From NCBI RefSeq assembly GCF_002933855.1, contig NZ_BFAQ01000060.1:1-37067 (forward strand): a stretch of 37,067 bases of DNA, in the 5' to 3' direction. A program made the translations under genes and the position numbers. Source of the DNA: Vibrio penaeicida (lineage in GTDB: Bacteria; Pseudomonadota; Gammaproteobacteria; Enterobacterales; Vibrionaceae). The stretch's first letter is position 1, and every line of letters begins with the position of its first letter. Of the stretch, positions 1-7,797 are shown piece after piece. The notes under the pieces were generated by a model. That model was not told where the DNA came from. It made no database searches and saw nothing but the letters and a program-made list of their open reading frames with translations.

Positions 1-1550
1 CCATCTCTGCGTTCGATAGCCAGTTTCCACGCTACCGCCGATTCTACTTGGTCACATGGACGCCATGTGCTCATGTTTGGCGTTAGGCGTAGAGATGCCA
101 CTTGCTCAACCGGTTGGTGAGTCGGACCGTCTTCACCCAGACCGATAGAGTCGTGCGTGTACACTTGAATGTTCTGCACTTTCATCAGTGCTGCCATGCG
201 CATCGCGTTACGCGCGTATTCCATGAACATGAGGAAAGTCGCGCCGTATGGTACGAAGCCACCGTGCAGAGCAATACCGTTCATGATGGCCGTCATACCG
301 AACTCACGCACACCGTAGTGAATGTAGTTGCCCGATGCATCTTCCGCCGTCAGTGATTTAGAACCAGACCACATGGTCAGGTTTGAAGGGGCAAGGTCAG
401 CCGAGCCACCCATGAATTCAGGCAAGATAGCCCCGAACGCTTCCAGCGCGTTTTGCGACGCTTTACGTGACGCAATGTTAGCTGGGTTGGCTTGAAGGTC
501 TGCGATGATTTGGCTTGCTTTCGCTTCCCACTCTGCTGGTAATTCGTTGTTTACTCGGCGTTTGAACTCGGCGGCAAGCTCTGGATATGCTGCTTCATAA
601 GCTGCAAATTTCTCGTTCCACGCTGCTTCCTTAGCTGCGCCTGCTTCTTTCGCAGACCACTCTGCGTAAACTTCCTGCGGAATTTCAAAAGGACCGTGCT
701 CCCAACCTAAAAACTCACGTGCTGCTGCAATTTCTTCATGACCTAATGGTGCGCCGTGACAGTCGTGAGAACCCGACTTGTTTGGCGAACCGAAACCGAT
801 GATGGTTTTGGTACAGATAAGCGTCGGACGAGGGTCCGCTTTGGCCGCTTCAATTGCTGAGTTGATGGCGTTGGAATCATGACCGTCTACGGCTGGAATA
901 ACATGCCAGCCGTATGCTTCAAAACGCTTAGGGGTGTCGTCGGAGAACCAACCTTCTACTTCACCGTCGATAGAAATGCCGTTGTCATCCCAGAACGCAA
1001 TCAACTTGCCCAAGCCTAACGTACCTGCAAGAGAACATGCTTCGTGTGAGATACCTTCCATCAGACAGCCATCACCCATGAAGGCGTAAGTAAAGTGGTC
1101 CACGATATCGTGACCGTCTTTGTTGAACTGCGCAGCAAGCGATTTCTCTGCCAGTGCCATGCCCACGGCGTTAGTGATGCCCTGACCAAGCGGACCTGTC
1201 GTGGTCTCGATGCCCGGCGCGTAACCGTACTCAGGGTGACCCGGTGTTTTTGAATGCAGCTGACGGAAGTTCTTCAACTCTTCGATTGGTAAATCGTAAC
1301 CTGCAAGGTGCAACAAAGAGTAAATCAGCATAGAGCCATGGCCGTTTGACAAAACGAAACGGTCGCGGTCTGCCCATTCAGGGTTAGTTGGGTTGTGGTT
1401 TAGGTGAGAACGCCACAGTACTTCGGCGATATCTGCCATACCCATTGGTGCACCTGGGTGACCAGAGTTTGCAGCTTGAACGCCATCCATGCTGAGGGCA
1501 CGAATAGCGTTAGCTAGCTCTTTGTTTGAAAGAAGGTTACGAGAAGACAT
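1..1550 (-). CDS. tkt: Transketolase, 3' end beyond window
   Basis: Thiamine-diphosphate enzyme of the non-oxidative pentose phosphate pathway that moves two-carbon ketol units between sugar phosphates in the cytoplasm. Reading the minus strand from the ATG at 1548-1550 gives an uninterrupted frame of 516 residues to the window edge, beginning MSSRNLLSNKELANAIRALS. It shows the family landmarks GHPGAPMG, GHGSMLIY, the ThDP-binding MGDGCLMEG ... WDDNGISIDG stretch, and GVREFGMTAIMNG from the pyrimidine-binding domain. The family is about 663 residues long, so roughly the last 150 residues lie outside. A Shine-Dalgarno-like CAGGAGCAG sits just upstream of the start. It diverges from metK across 319 bases. 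Close to E. coli TktA by eye; the tktA/tktB paralogue choice cannot be made here. Confidence 0.97.
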   Translation of the reverse strand, partial: MSSRNLLSNKELANAIRALSMDGVQAANSGHPGAPMGMADIAEVLWRSHLNHNPTNPEWADRDRFVLSNGHGSMLIYSLLHLAGYDLPIEELKNFRQLHSKTPGHPEYGYAPGIETTTGPLGQGITNAVGMALAEKSLAAQFNKDGHDIVDHFTYAFMGDGCLMEGISHEACSLAGTLGLGKLIAFWDDNGISIDGEVEGWFSDDTPKRFEAYGWHVIPAVDGHDSNAINSAIEAAKADPRPTLICTKTIIGFGSPNKSGSHDCHGAPLGHEEIAAAREFLGWEHGPFEIPQEVYAEWSAKEAGAAKEAAWNEKFAAYEAAYPELAAEFKRRVNNELPAEWEAKASQIIADLQANPANIASRKASQNALEAFGAILPEFMGGSADLAPSNLTMWSGSKSLTAEDASGNYIHYGVREFGMTAIMNGIALHGGFVPYGATFLMFMEYARNAMRMAALMKVQNIQVYTHDSIGLGEDGPTHQPVEQVASLRLTPNMSTWRPCDQVESAVAWKLAIERRD

Positions 1551-1869
1551 GTCTGCTCCTGAATGCATTAAGCGAATTGAAAGAGAAATTGTGAGGGCGT
1601 ATTGTCGCAAAGCACAATAGGTGCTGCAATCGATTTACCTACCATTTCGTGACATTTGCTACCCTTTTCCTACATTCCACGCGAACATCTTCGAAAACAC
1701 GTTTACTTGCGCAAACGGTTGGTTATGAGATATGTACAAAATTTGCTTGAATTCTATCAATTCGAAATTAGAATAGACGTCTAGATGTAGAAACACCTAC
1801 ATAAATTAATGTAATTAAGCGAGATGGATTTGAATAATCGGTCTCTCAAACTTTAAAAGTGGAGCTATC
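1551..1869. other. Divergent tkt/metK intergenic region
   Basis: A 319-base A+T-rich gap holding the upstream regions of two divergent genes. Apart from the Met-box array and the metK ribosome-binding site (GTGGAG about 6 bases before the ATG) I see no gene. A promoter for metK must lie around or just upstream of the Met boxes, but no clear -35/-10 pair stands out. Confidence 0.7.
1767..1798. promoter_or_regulatory. MetJ operator (tandem Met boxes) upstream of metK
   Basis: The perfect Met box AGACGTCT lies at 1775-1782. It is followed in register by 8-base units AGATGTAG (1783-1790) and AAACACCT (1791-1798), each matching about 5 of 8 consensus positions, and preceded by a weak unit at 1767-1774. 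MetJ with SAM as co-repressor binds two or more adjacent Met boxes, and metK is a known MetJ target in gamma-proteobacteria. The position about 70-100 bases before the start codon fits a promoter-overlapping repressor site. Confidence 0.75.
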
Positions 1870-3021
1870 ATGGCAAAGCACCTATTCACTTCTGAGTCAG
1901 TTTCAGAAGGTCATCCAGATAAAATTGCAGACCAAATCTCTGATGCCGTCCTTGACGCAATTCTTGAGCAAGATCCTAAAGCTCGCGTAGCGTGTGAAAC
2001 CTATGTGAAAACTGGCATGGTAATGGTAGGTGGTGAAATTACCACTTCAGCTTGGGTTGATATCGAAGAGCTGACTCGCCAAACCGTTCGAGAAATCGGA
2101 TACGTACACTCTGACATGGGCTTTGATGCCGATTCTTGTGCAGTACTGAACACCATCGGTAAACAATCCCCAGACATCAATCAAGGTGTCGATAAAACGG
2201 ATCCTAAAGAGCAAGGCGCAGGCGACCAAGGCATTATGTTTGGTTACGCGACAAATGAAACTGATGTATTCATGCCCGCTCCAATTACGTACTCACATTT
2301 ACTGGTTCAGAAGCAGGCTGAAGTCCGTAAAAACGGTAAGCTTCCATGGTTGCGTCCTGATGCAAAATCTCAGGTAACCTTCCAGTACGATCAAGGAAAA
2401 ATTGTTGGTATCGATGCGGTCGTACTTTCAACTCAGCATTGTGACTCTATTTCTACGCCTGACCTGCGTGAAGCAGTTATGGAAGAAATCATTAAACCTG
2501 TTTTGCCTTCTGAATGGCTGAACAAAGAAACCAACTTCTTCATTAACCCAACTGGTCGTTTTGTAATTGGCGGTCCTATGGGAGATTGTGGTTTGACTGG
2601 TCGTAAGATCATTGTTGATACCTACGGTGGTGCTGCTCGTCACGGCGGCGGCGCATTCTCTGGTAAAGACCCATCAAAAGTAGACCGCAGTGCGGCATAC
2701 GCGGCGCGTTATGTTGCAAAAAACATCGTGGCAGCAGGTTTAGCTGATCGCTGTGAAATTCAACTTTCATACGCTATCGGTGTTGCTGATCCAACGTCTA
2801 TTATGGTGGAAACGTTCGGTACTGAAAAAGTGCCACACAACATCATCATTGAAGCGGTTCGTCAGAACTTCGACCTACGTCCATACGGTCTCCAAGAAAT
2901 GCTGAACTTACTTCAGCCTATCTATAAGAAGACAGCGGCTTACGGTCACTTTGGTCGTGAAGAATTCCCATGGGAAGCAACAGACAAAGCAGTAGTACTG
3001 CGTGAGTTTGCTGGCCTGTAA
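1870..3021 (+). CDS. metK: S-adenosylmethionine synthase
   Basis: Makes SAM from methionine and ATP in the cytoplasm. The 383-residue product has the usual family length. Visible signatures are GHPDK at residues 14-18 (ATP/metal binding), GAGDQGIMFGYA starting at residue 116, and the glycine-rich GGGAFSGKDPSKVDRSAAY phosphate-binding loop in the C-terminal third. The ATG is preceded by GTGGAG. A strong intrinsic terminator follows, so the gene is probably monocistronic, and the Met boxes upstream predict MetJ repression. It lies next to a corrin biosynthesis operon whose five methylating enzymes all use SAM; nothing in the sequence shows co-regulation. Confidence 0.99.
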   Translation: MAKHLFTSESVSEGHPDKIADQISDAVLDAILEQDPKARVACETYVKTGMVMVGGEITTSAWVDIEELTRQTVREIGYVHSDMGFDADSCAVLNTIGKQSPDINQGVDKTDPKEQGAGDQGIMFGYATNETDVFMPAPITYSHLLVQKQAEVRKNGKLPWLRPDAKSQVTFQYDQGKIVGIDAVVLSTQHCDSISTPDLREAVMEEIIKPVLPSEWLNKETNFFINPTGRFVIGGPMGDCGLTGRKIIVDTYGGAARHGGGAFSGKDPSKVDRSAAYAARYVAKNIVAAGLADRCEIQLSYAIGVADPTSIMVETFGTEKVPHNIIIEAVRQNFDLRPYGLQEMLNLLQPIYKKTAAYGHFGREEFPWEATDKAVVLREFAGL

Positions 3022-3054
3022 AGTTCTTAACCTTCCTAGCACATAACTTATTCA

Positions 3055-3084
3055 AAAGCCTCTGATTTTCAGAGGCTTTCTTAT
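3055..3084 (+). terminator. metK intrinsic terminator
   Basis: AAAGCCTCTGA (3055-3065) pairs perfectly with TCAGAGGCTTT (3069-3079) around a three-base loop, followed by a short T-rich run. It closes the metK transcript. Confidence 0.85.
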
Positions 3085-3232
3085 ATCCAACAACTATCCA
3101 TTTCAGCTCTATATATCCGCTACGTCATAAATTTGAATTTGTGGGGATTTTACGTGCCTAGATCAAAGTCATGCAAACGTTAACCCGATAGATTGCAGAG
3201 ACGCACTAAATAAATATCATTCTCTGCTGCTC

Positions 3233-3496
3233 ATGCTCCATTGCCACTGCCGCTCTGTCCAGTTACAAAAAGCACTTGTGCTTCATACATCGGATCTTCA
3301 AATTCAAAGAAATAAATACTGGGCAATTATCGGGAGGTCAGAAGCAGCAGGCACATATCGCTAGAGCCTTATACCAACAAACCGTACTTATGGTTTTGGA
3401 TGAACCGCTCAAACCACTGTGTTTGTTGTCTGTGCAATTGCGACTTCATGCTTTGTCTCGATCATCCGTGTCGTGGGTTTTATCGGTCTGATGGAG
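3233..3496 (+). pseudogene. Degraded ABC importer: ATPase and FecCD-type permease pieces
   Basis: Three fragments of a transporter lie in different frames. From the ATG at 3233 the frame reads MLHCHCRSVQLQKALVLH and then NKYWAIIG, the normal start of an ABC ATPase up to the first bases of Walker A. At about 3325-3336 the sequence switches to another frame reading GQLSGGQKQQAHIARALYQQ and VLDEP, i.e. the signature motif and Walker B; the intervening third of the protein, including Walker A GKS, is missing. After about 3405-3420 a third frame reads SIIRVVGFIGLM, which resembles the region before VPH in FecCD/BtuC permeases. The family is siderophore/haem/cobalamin importers; the substrate cannot be told. 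Non-functional as it stands. Identification of the ATPase is firm, the permease piece less so. Confidence 0.7.
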
Positions 3497-3544
3497 AGAA
3501 GCGAGATAGCGACTATCAAACGGAGAGACAGTATACCTAGGAGA

Positions 3545-3728
3545 CCTCAAGGTACTTAGATATAAAACGTAGATTGTAATGTAAACAACCCTCAGGGAAT
3601 CAGGTGAAACTCCTGAACTGTACCCGCAGCTGTAAGCGATGAGCGTTTTACGAGCCACTGAATCAAAGGATTTGGGAAGGAGTAAACCGCAGCGAGCACC
3701 TCGACACCGTAAGTCAGAATACCTGAAC
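3545..3728 (+). ncRNA. Cobalamin riboswitch aptamer
   Basis: Conserved core elements of the adenosylcobalamin riboswitch are readable: GGGAATCAGGTGAAACTCC from 3595, CCGCAGCTGTAA near 3624-3634, GAGCCACTG at 3652-3660, GGGAAGG at 3674-3680, and a B12 box AGTCAGAATACCTG at 3712-3725. The closing helix is supported by AGGTA (3550-3554) pairing with TACCT (3720-3724). It lies about 100 bases upstream of the first corrin gene, so it should lower operon expression when cobalamin is abundant. Boundaries are approximate. Confidence 0.93.
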
Positions 3729-3733
3729 ACACA

Positions 3734-3835
3734 TGAATACCGAGCGGGATTACTCAAATACCTTTTACTTCCTTGTGAGATCAAGGGAGCGCTCTGTATT
3801 CAAAAAAGTTCGCTAGCTTAGATGAGAATACAGTG
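3734..3835 (+). promoter_or_regulatory. Riboswitch expression platform with alternative hairpins
   Basis: TGAATAC-C-GAGCG (3734-3746) can pair with CGCTC-T-GTATTCA (3790-3802), 12 base pairs with one mismatch. The same 3' strand, CTGTATTC at 3794-3801, is also perfectly complementary to GAATACAG at 3826-3833, which runs into the cbiD GTG start at 3833-3835. The two helices exclude each other. No U-run follows either one, so this looks like translational control by hiding the start site rather than an intrinsic terminator. Which helix goes with bound ligand cannot be read from sequence. Confidence 0.6.
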
Positions 3836-5032
3836 GTCACGAAAGTTAAACGCTCAAAAAACAAGTCAGAACTCCGAAGTGGATTTACCACAGGAACTTG
3901 CGCCGCAGCGGCTAGCAGAGCAGCGGTTCAGACTCTCTTGACAAGCCACCAGCCTGACTACATTTCCATCATCTTACCTAACGGTGAACCCGCTACGTTT
4001 AAAGTGGCTTTTATCCACACAACAAAACAAACAGTAACCGCCAGTGTTATTAAAGATGCGGGCGACGACCCTGACTGTACTCATGAAGCGCACATTCAGT
4101 GCATTGCTCGATGGCAACCTACTCCCGGGTTCACCATAGAAGGAGGGGTTGGTGTCGCGCGGGTGACACTACCCGGTCTGGAGCTTCCAGTTGGAGAAGC
4201 GGCCATCAACCCAGTTCCACGCAAAAACATTCTGGATATGGTGATGCTGGAGTGGAATCAGTCCACCTCATCGCAAAGGCAAGCTGCGGGCATATCTTTG
4301 GAAATTTGTGTTCCAGATGGTGAAGAGCGGGCTAAGGAAACGATTGGCCCAAGGCTGGGGCTCATCGGAGGTATCTCCATTCTGGGTACACGCGGCACGG
4401 TGAAGCCCTACTCAACATCCGCGTTCTCGGCATCTGTCCGTCAATCGGTTCAGATCGCTCGGCAGAATGGGCAGAACCATTTAGTGCTTACTACTGGGTC
4501 GCGAACGGAAAAATCAGCAATGACCATGCTCCCCGATTACCCTTCAATGTGTTTTATTCAGGCTGGGGACTTTGTCGGCGTAGGGCTTCGCTCTGCCAAA
4601 CGCTATCAGGTAGATAAAGTGACCGTCGTTGCCATGATTGGCAAGCTCGGAAAAATGGTGGCAGGGCACATGATGACTCATGTTTCAGGCAAAGCGATCG
4701 ATTTTTCACTGCTGGCTGATCTCGCCATTCAGGCAGGCGAATCGAGTGACTTTGCCAACGAGGTCAGGCAAGCCAATACGGGAAGGCATGTGCTTGAAAT
4801 ATGGAAAGAAGCGCAAAGCACTCGCTCAGCTCCTAACTCTCTGTTTTTATCCGTTCTGTGCCAACAAGCGGCTGAACATGCCGCCATCTACGTGAAACAC
4901 GCTGTGAGTATCGAATTCAAACTGATCGACTTTAATGGCGATTTACTGGCGAAGCACGCTTGTCCGAAAGGGGATATACCGAAAACCCCAGACTCATCAA
5001 ATACCCATGCCACTCAACAGGAGGCTCAATGA
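3833..5032 (+). CDS. cbiD: Cobalt-precorrin-5B C1-methyltransferase CbiD
   Basis: CbiD methylates C1 of the corrin ring with SAM in the cobalt-early pathway. The 399-residue protein carries the family start motif LRSGFTTGTCAAAASRAA at residues 14-31, and later KMVAGHMMTHVSGKAIDF; length is typical or slightly long. The GTG at 3833 is the only start that keeps the N-terminal motif with a normal leader; there is no in-frame ATG upstream in this open stretch. The Shine-Dalgarno region is weak and lies in a sequence that can be sequestered by the riboswitch platform. First gene of the operon; its stop overlaps the cbiC start as ATGA. The residues after about 370 are poorly conserved in character (proline/threonine-rich tail). 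Confidence 0.95.
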   Translation: MVTKVKRSKNKSELRSGFTTGTCAAAASRAAVQTLLTSHQPDYISIILPNGEPATFKVAFIHTTKQTVTASVIKDAGDDPDCTHEAHIQCIARWQPTPGFTIEGGVGVARVTLPGLELPVGEAAINPVPRKNILDMVMLEWNQSTSSQRQAAGISLEICVPDGEERAKETIGPRLGLIGGISILGTRGTVKPYSTSAFSASVRQSVQIARQNGQNHLVLTTGSRTEKSAMTMLPDYPSMCFIQAGDFVGVGLRSAKRYQVDKVTVVAMIGKLGKMVAGHMMTHVSGKAIDFSLLADLAIQAGESSDFANEVRQANTGRHVLEIWKEAQSTRSAPNSLFLSVLCQQAAEHAAIYVKHAVSIEFKLIDFNGDLLAKHACPKGDIPKTPDSSNTHATQQEAQ

Positions 5033-5688
5033 CCAATGATATGCGTCAAATGACCAAGCAAGGGCAGCAAATAGAAAGTGACTCGTTCTCGATCATCGAC
5101 CACGAAATAGAGACGCTTCACGGGGGGCATTCTTTTCAAAAGGGTGAATGGAATGTCGTTCGTCGCGCCATTCATACCACAGGCGATTTCGAATACGCAC
5201 AGCTCTATCGATTCAGCGACAACGCCATTGATACAGCAATTTCCGCACTTAAATCTGGCGCCAATATCATCACGGATGTCAGCATGATCGTCACAGGTCT
5301 GAATCTGGCTCGGCTAAAAGTTTATGGTAATCAAGCACACTGCTTCATCAGCCATCCCGACGTAATCAAATCCGCAAAAGCGACTGGAGAGACACGTGCG
5401 ATTCACGCCATGCGTTATGCACGAGATAGCGGACAACTTGACGGTGCCATTGTCGGGGTCGGGAACGCTCCAACTGCTTTACTGGAACTGCTTCGAATGA
5501 TAGAAGCTGGCGAGGCAAAGCCCGCATTAATCATTGGTATCCCCGTGGGTTTCGTTAAAGCCGATGAATCCAAACAAGCACTGACAGAGCAAAATCAGGT
5601 GCCTTACATTGCGAGCCTGGGTCGCAAGGGGGGCAGCCCGCTGGTGGTGTCCACCATCCACGCTCTGCTCGCGGAGTCGATACAATGA
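5029..5688 (+). CDS. cbiC: Cobalt-precorrin-8 methylmutase CbiC
   Basis: Moves the methyl group from C11 to C12 of the macrocycle to give (hydrogeno)cobyrinate. The start is placed at the ATG of 5029-5031 because a strong AGGAGG lies 5 bases upstream and it overlaps the cbiD stop by four bases; this gives 219 residues against about 210 in Salmonella. A longer in-frame extension exists upstream but lies inside cbiD. The RRAIHTTGDFEY motif contains His49, matching the catalytic histidine of CobH/CbiC, and GxGNAPTAL is present near residue 150. The next gene again overlaps by ATGA, indicating translational coupling. Confidence 0.96.
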   Translation: MTNDMRQMTKQGQQIESDSFSIIDHEIETLHGGHSFQKGEWNVVRRAIHTTGDFEYAQLYRFSDNAIDTAISALKSGANIITDVSMIVTGLNLARLKVYGNQAHCFISHPDVIKSAKATGETRAIHAMRYARDSGQLDGAIVGVGNAPTALLELLRMIEAGEAKPALIIGIPVGFVKADESKQALTEQNQVPYIASLGRKGGSPLVVSTIHALLAESIQ

Positions 5689-6959
5689 CTTGCGCGACGT
5701 TACCAAATGCCGCTGTCACGATAGTTGGCGTGCCCGAAGACGGGTGCCTGAGCTTAAGCAGCCGAGCAGTGAATGCCGTGGAATCGGCAAGAGTCATCGC
5801 AGGTAACGACCGTCTTCTGGAGTGGTTCCCACAATTCAAAGGGGAACGTTTGTCCATGAATCAGGGCTACCAACCTTGGTTTGCCCAGGTATTAGAAGAA
5901 AGTGAGGAAGGTGGTGTTGTTGTGCTTGCCTCTGGCGACCCGCTTTTCTTCGGTATCGGTCAGTCGATATTGAACAAGCTGCCTCATCACGAAGTGCGCT
6001 TTATTCCCTCCCCGTCATCCATGCAACTGGCCTGCAGTCGAGTCGGGCTCCCGTGGCAGGATATGAAAGCCATCTCGCTGCATGGCCGTAAACAGCATGA
6101 CGACGTCATTCAGGGGCTCGCCAGCCAAATCCAGTGGGGAACGAGTTACTGCCTGTTAACCGATGCTCATAACCACCCCGCACGAATTGCGGCACATCTT
6201 ATCAACTACACCCAGCAAGGCTGGCAGGTTTGGGTATGTGAGAATCTGGGATCAACCGAAGAAAAAGTTACGAAATGGTCGTTAGACGATCTTGCCAGAT
6301 GTGCTTCAGAGGACTTTTCTTCGCTCAATATACTGATTCTACATAGATCGGAGCCTCATGCCTGGGGGATAGCTGGTCAGTACGCCAATGATGATGACTT
6401 TATGAAGCGAACCCCCAAACGTGGGCTAATCACTAAGCAGCCTGTTCGCCATTTAGCTCTTGCGTCAATGCGCATACAGCCCCAATCCGTGGTATGGGAT
6501 ATCGGTACGGGTTCTGGCTCTGTCGCTATCGAAGCGGCGAAACAATGTTATCTGGGGCAGGTGTTCACCATCGAGTCCAATCCGGAATGTTACGAGTCAA
6601 TCGAAACCAACCTAAAAGCTCACGGCACAGACAATGTCAGATTGATTAAGGATAAAGCGCCTAACCAACTTGAACATCTCCCAGCACCCGACAGCATTTT
6701 TGTTGGAGGAAGCCGAGGCAATATGAAGTCAATTCTGGATACCTGCTGGGAGGTACTAAAACCCGGAGGTGTCATTGTTGGCTCTGCCGTCACGGTCGAC
6801 TCTACCTGCGAGCTTCATCAGTGGAGCAAAGAGAACCAGGCACCGACTCACGTTCAGCTGATTGCTGTTTCTAACGGAGTTCCTCTGGCGCATTACACAC
6901 GTTATCAGGCAGAGAACCCTATTCACTTATTCACATTCACCAAACCGCAGGCTGGATAA
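5685..6959 (+). CDS. cbiET: Fused cobalt-precorrin-7 C5-methyltransferase / C15-methyltransferase-decarboxylase (CbiE-CbiT)
   Basis: One 424-residue protein joins two enzymes that are separate in Salmonella and fused as CobL in aerobic-pathway organisms. The N-terminal half (about 1-205) is a tetrapyrrole methylase: VGVPEDGCLSL, VVVLASGDPLFFGIG and FIPSPSSMQLACSRVGLPW. The C-terminal half (about 225-424) is a class I SAM methyltransferase with VWDIGTGSGSVAIEAA from residue 270 and FVGGSRG, typical of CbiT. Together they methylate C5 and C15 and remove the acetate carboxyl at C12. ATGA overlap with cbiC. The ATG at 5685 fits the domain start. A 52-base gap follows before cbiL. Confidence 0.96.
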   Translation: MTCATLPNAAVTIVGVPEDGCLSLSSRAVNAVESARVIAGNDRLLEWFPQFKGERLSMNQGYQPWFAQVLEESEEGGVVVLASGDPLFFGIGQSILNKLPHHEVRFIPSPSSMQLACSRVGLPWQDMKAISLHGRKQHDDVIQGLASQIQWGTSYCLLTDAHNHPARIAAHLINYTQQGWQVWVCENLGSTEEKVTKWSLDDLARCASEDFSSLNILILHRSEPHAWGIAGQYANDDDFMKRTPKRGLITKQPVRHLALASMRIQPQSVVWDIGTGSGSVAIEAAKQCYLGQVFTIESNPECYESIETNLKAHGTDNVRLIKDKAPNQLEHLPAPDSIFVGGSRGNMKSILDTCWEVLKPGGVIVGSAVTVDSTCELHQWSKENQAPTHVQLIAVSNGVPLAHYTRYQAENPIHLFTFTKPQAG

Positions 6960-7011
6960 ATACCGCGGTCAGGAAAACACAACATAAAAATACAATAATG
7001 AGAAAGTCAAA

Positions 7012-7797
7012 ATGAAATTAGGAACTATGTATGCGGTTGGTGTGGGTACAGGCGACCCAGAGCTATTAACGCTAAAAGCACACCGTATTTTAAGCCAAGC
7101 TGACGTCGTTGCCTTCCCAGAAAAAGACGCCGGGAGTCAGCAGTCCTTTGCTCAACACATTGTCGATGGCAGCCTTAGAAGAAGCGACATGCAAGGTGAA
7201 GTGTTGTTTCTTCACTTCCCGATGACGCGAGATCCCAATATCAATATTCCCGCCTGGCAAAAAGCCGCTGAAACTATTGCGTACCTGCTAAGGCAAGGTA
7301 AATCCGTCGCGTTTGCGACCGAGGGCGACCCTTCCGTCTACAGCACTTGGGCTTATATTCAGGAAGAGCTTTCTGAGATTTTGCCCGAGCTCGATCCAGT
7401 GATCATTCCGGGCATTACCTCGGTTACGGCAATCCCATCTCAGACCAAAATCCCACTGGCAGACGGTCAGGAGCGTTTCTGTGTGGTTCCCGCCACTTGG
7501 GGGCTGGAATGTCTTGAGAGGCTAGTAATCGACTTCGACACCATCATGCTCATCAAGGCCGGTCGAGTTATTCCTAAGCTCACTCAACAGCTTCAGGCTA
7601 TGAACATGCTGGATTGCGCAACCTATGTTTCTCACGCTACCACCGAGCAACAGGAGGTATACACCGATCTTAACGATGTGCCGAATGAGCACCGTTATTT
7701 TTCAATGGTTCAGCTCTCTGTCCGCTCACGTCGCGGAGTACTTCGAGGTACAACGCAGTCGCAACCCTGTGCCGTATTTGAAGGCAGGAGAGCCTGA
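7012..7797 (+). CDS. cbiL: Cobalt-precorrin-2 C20-methyltransferase CbiL
   Basis: First ring methylation after cobalt insertion, adding a methyl to C20 with SAM. The 261-residue protein shows the tetrapyrrole methylase pattern: YAVGVGTGDPELLTLKAHRI near the start, VAFATEGDPSVYSTW in the middle and IIPGITSVTAIPSQTKIPLA after it, the last being typical of CobI/CbiL. Length matches the family (about 240). Its TGATGA end overlaps the start of cbiG by one base, so the two are translationally coupled. The ribosome-binding site is GAGAAAG, not especially strong. Confidence 0.95.
   Translation: MKLGTMYAVGVGTGDPELLTLKAHRILSQADVVAFPEKDAGSQQSFAQHIVDGSLRRSDMQGEVLFLHFPMTRDPNINIPAWQKAAETIAYLLRQGKSVAFATEGDPSVYSTWAYIQEELSEILPELDPVIIPGITSVTAIPSQTKIPLADGQERFCVVPATWGLECLERLVIDFDTIMLIKAGRVIPKLTQQLQAMNMLDCATYVSHATTEQQEVYTDLNDVPNEHRYFSMVQLSVRSRRGVLRGTTQSQPCAVFEGRRA

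Noticed and set aside
102..356. Plus-strand open frame of 84 codons at the window start
   Set aside because: It lies wholly antisense to transketolase, which has strong family motifs throughout; no ribosome-binding site or recognisable product.
3446..3784. Minus-strand open frame of 112 codons
   Set aside because: It runs antisense through the ABC remnant and the cobalamin riboswitch, whose conserved elements explain the sequence.
3734..3802. Hairpin after the B12 box as an intrinsic terminator
   Set aside because: The stem is strong but is followed by an A-run rather than Ts on the transcript strand, so it fits an alternative-pairing element better.
4960..5028. Longer cbiC start in the same frame
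   Set aside because: It would overlap cbiD by 73 bases and has no good ribosome-binding site; the ATG at 5029 has AGGAGG and a four-base overlap.
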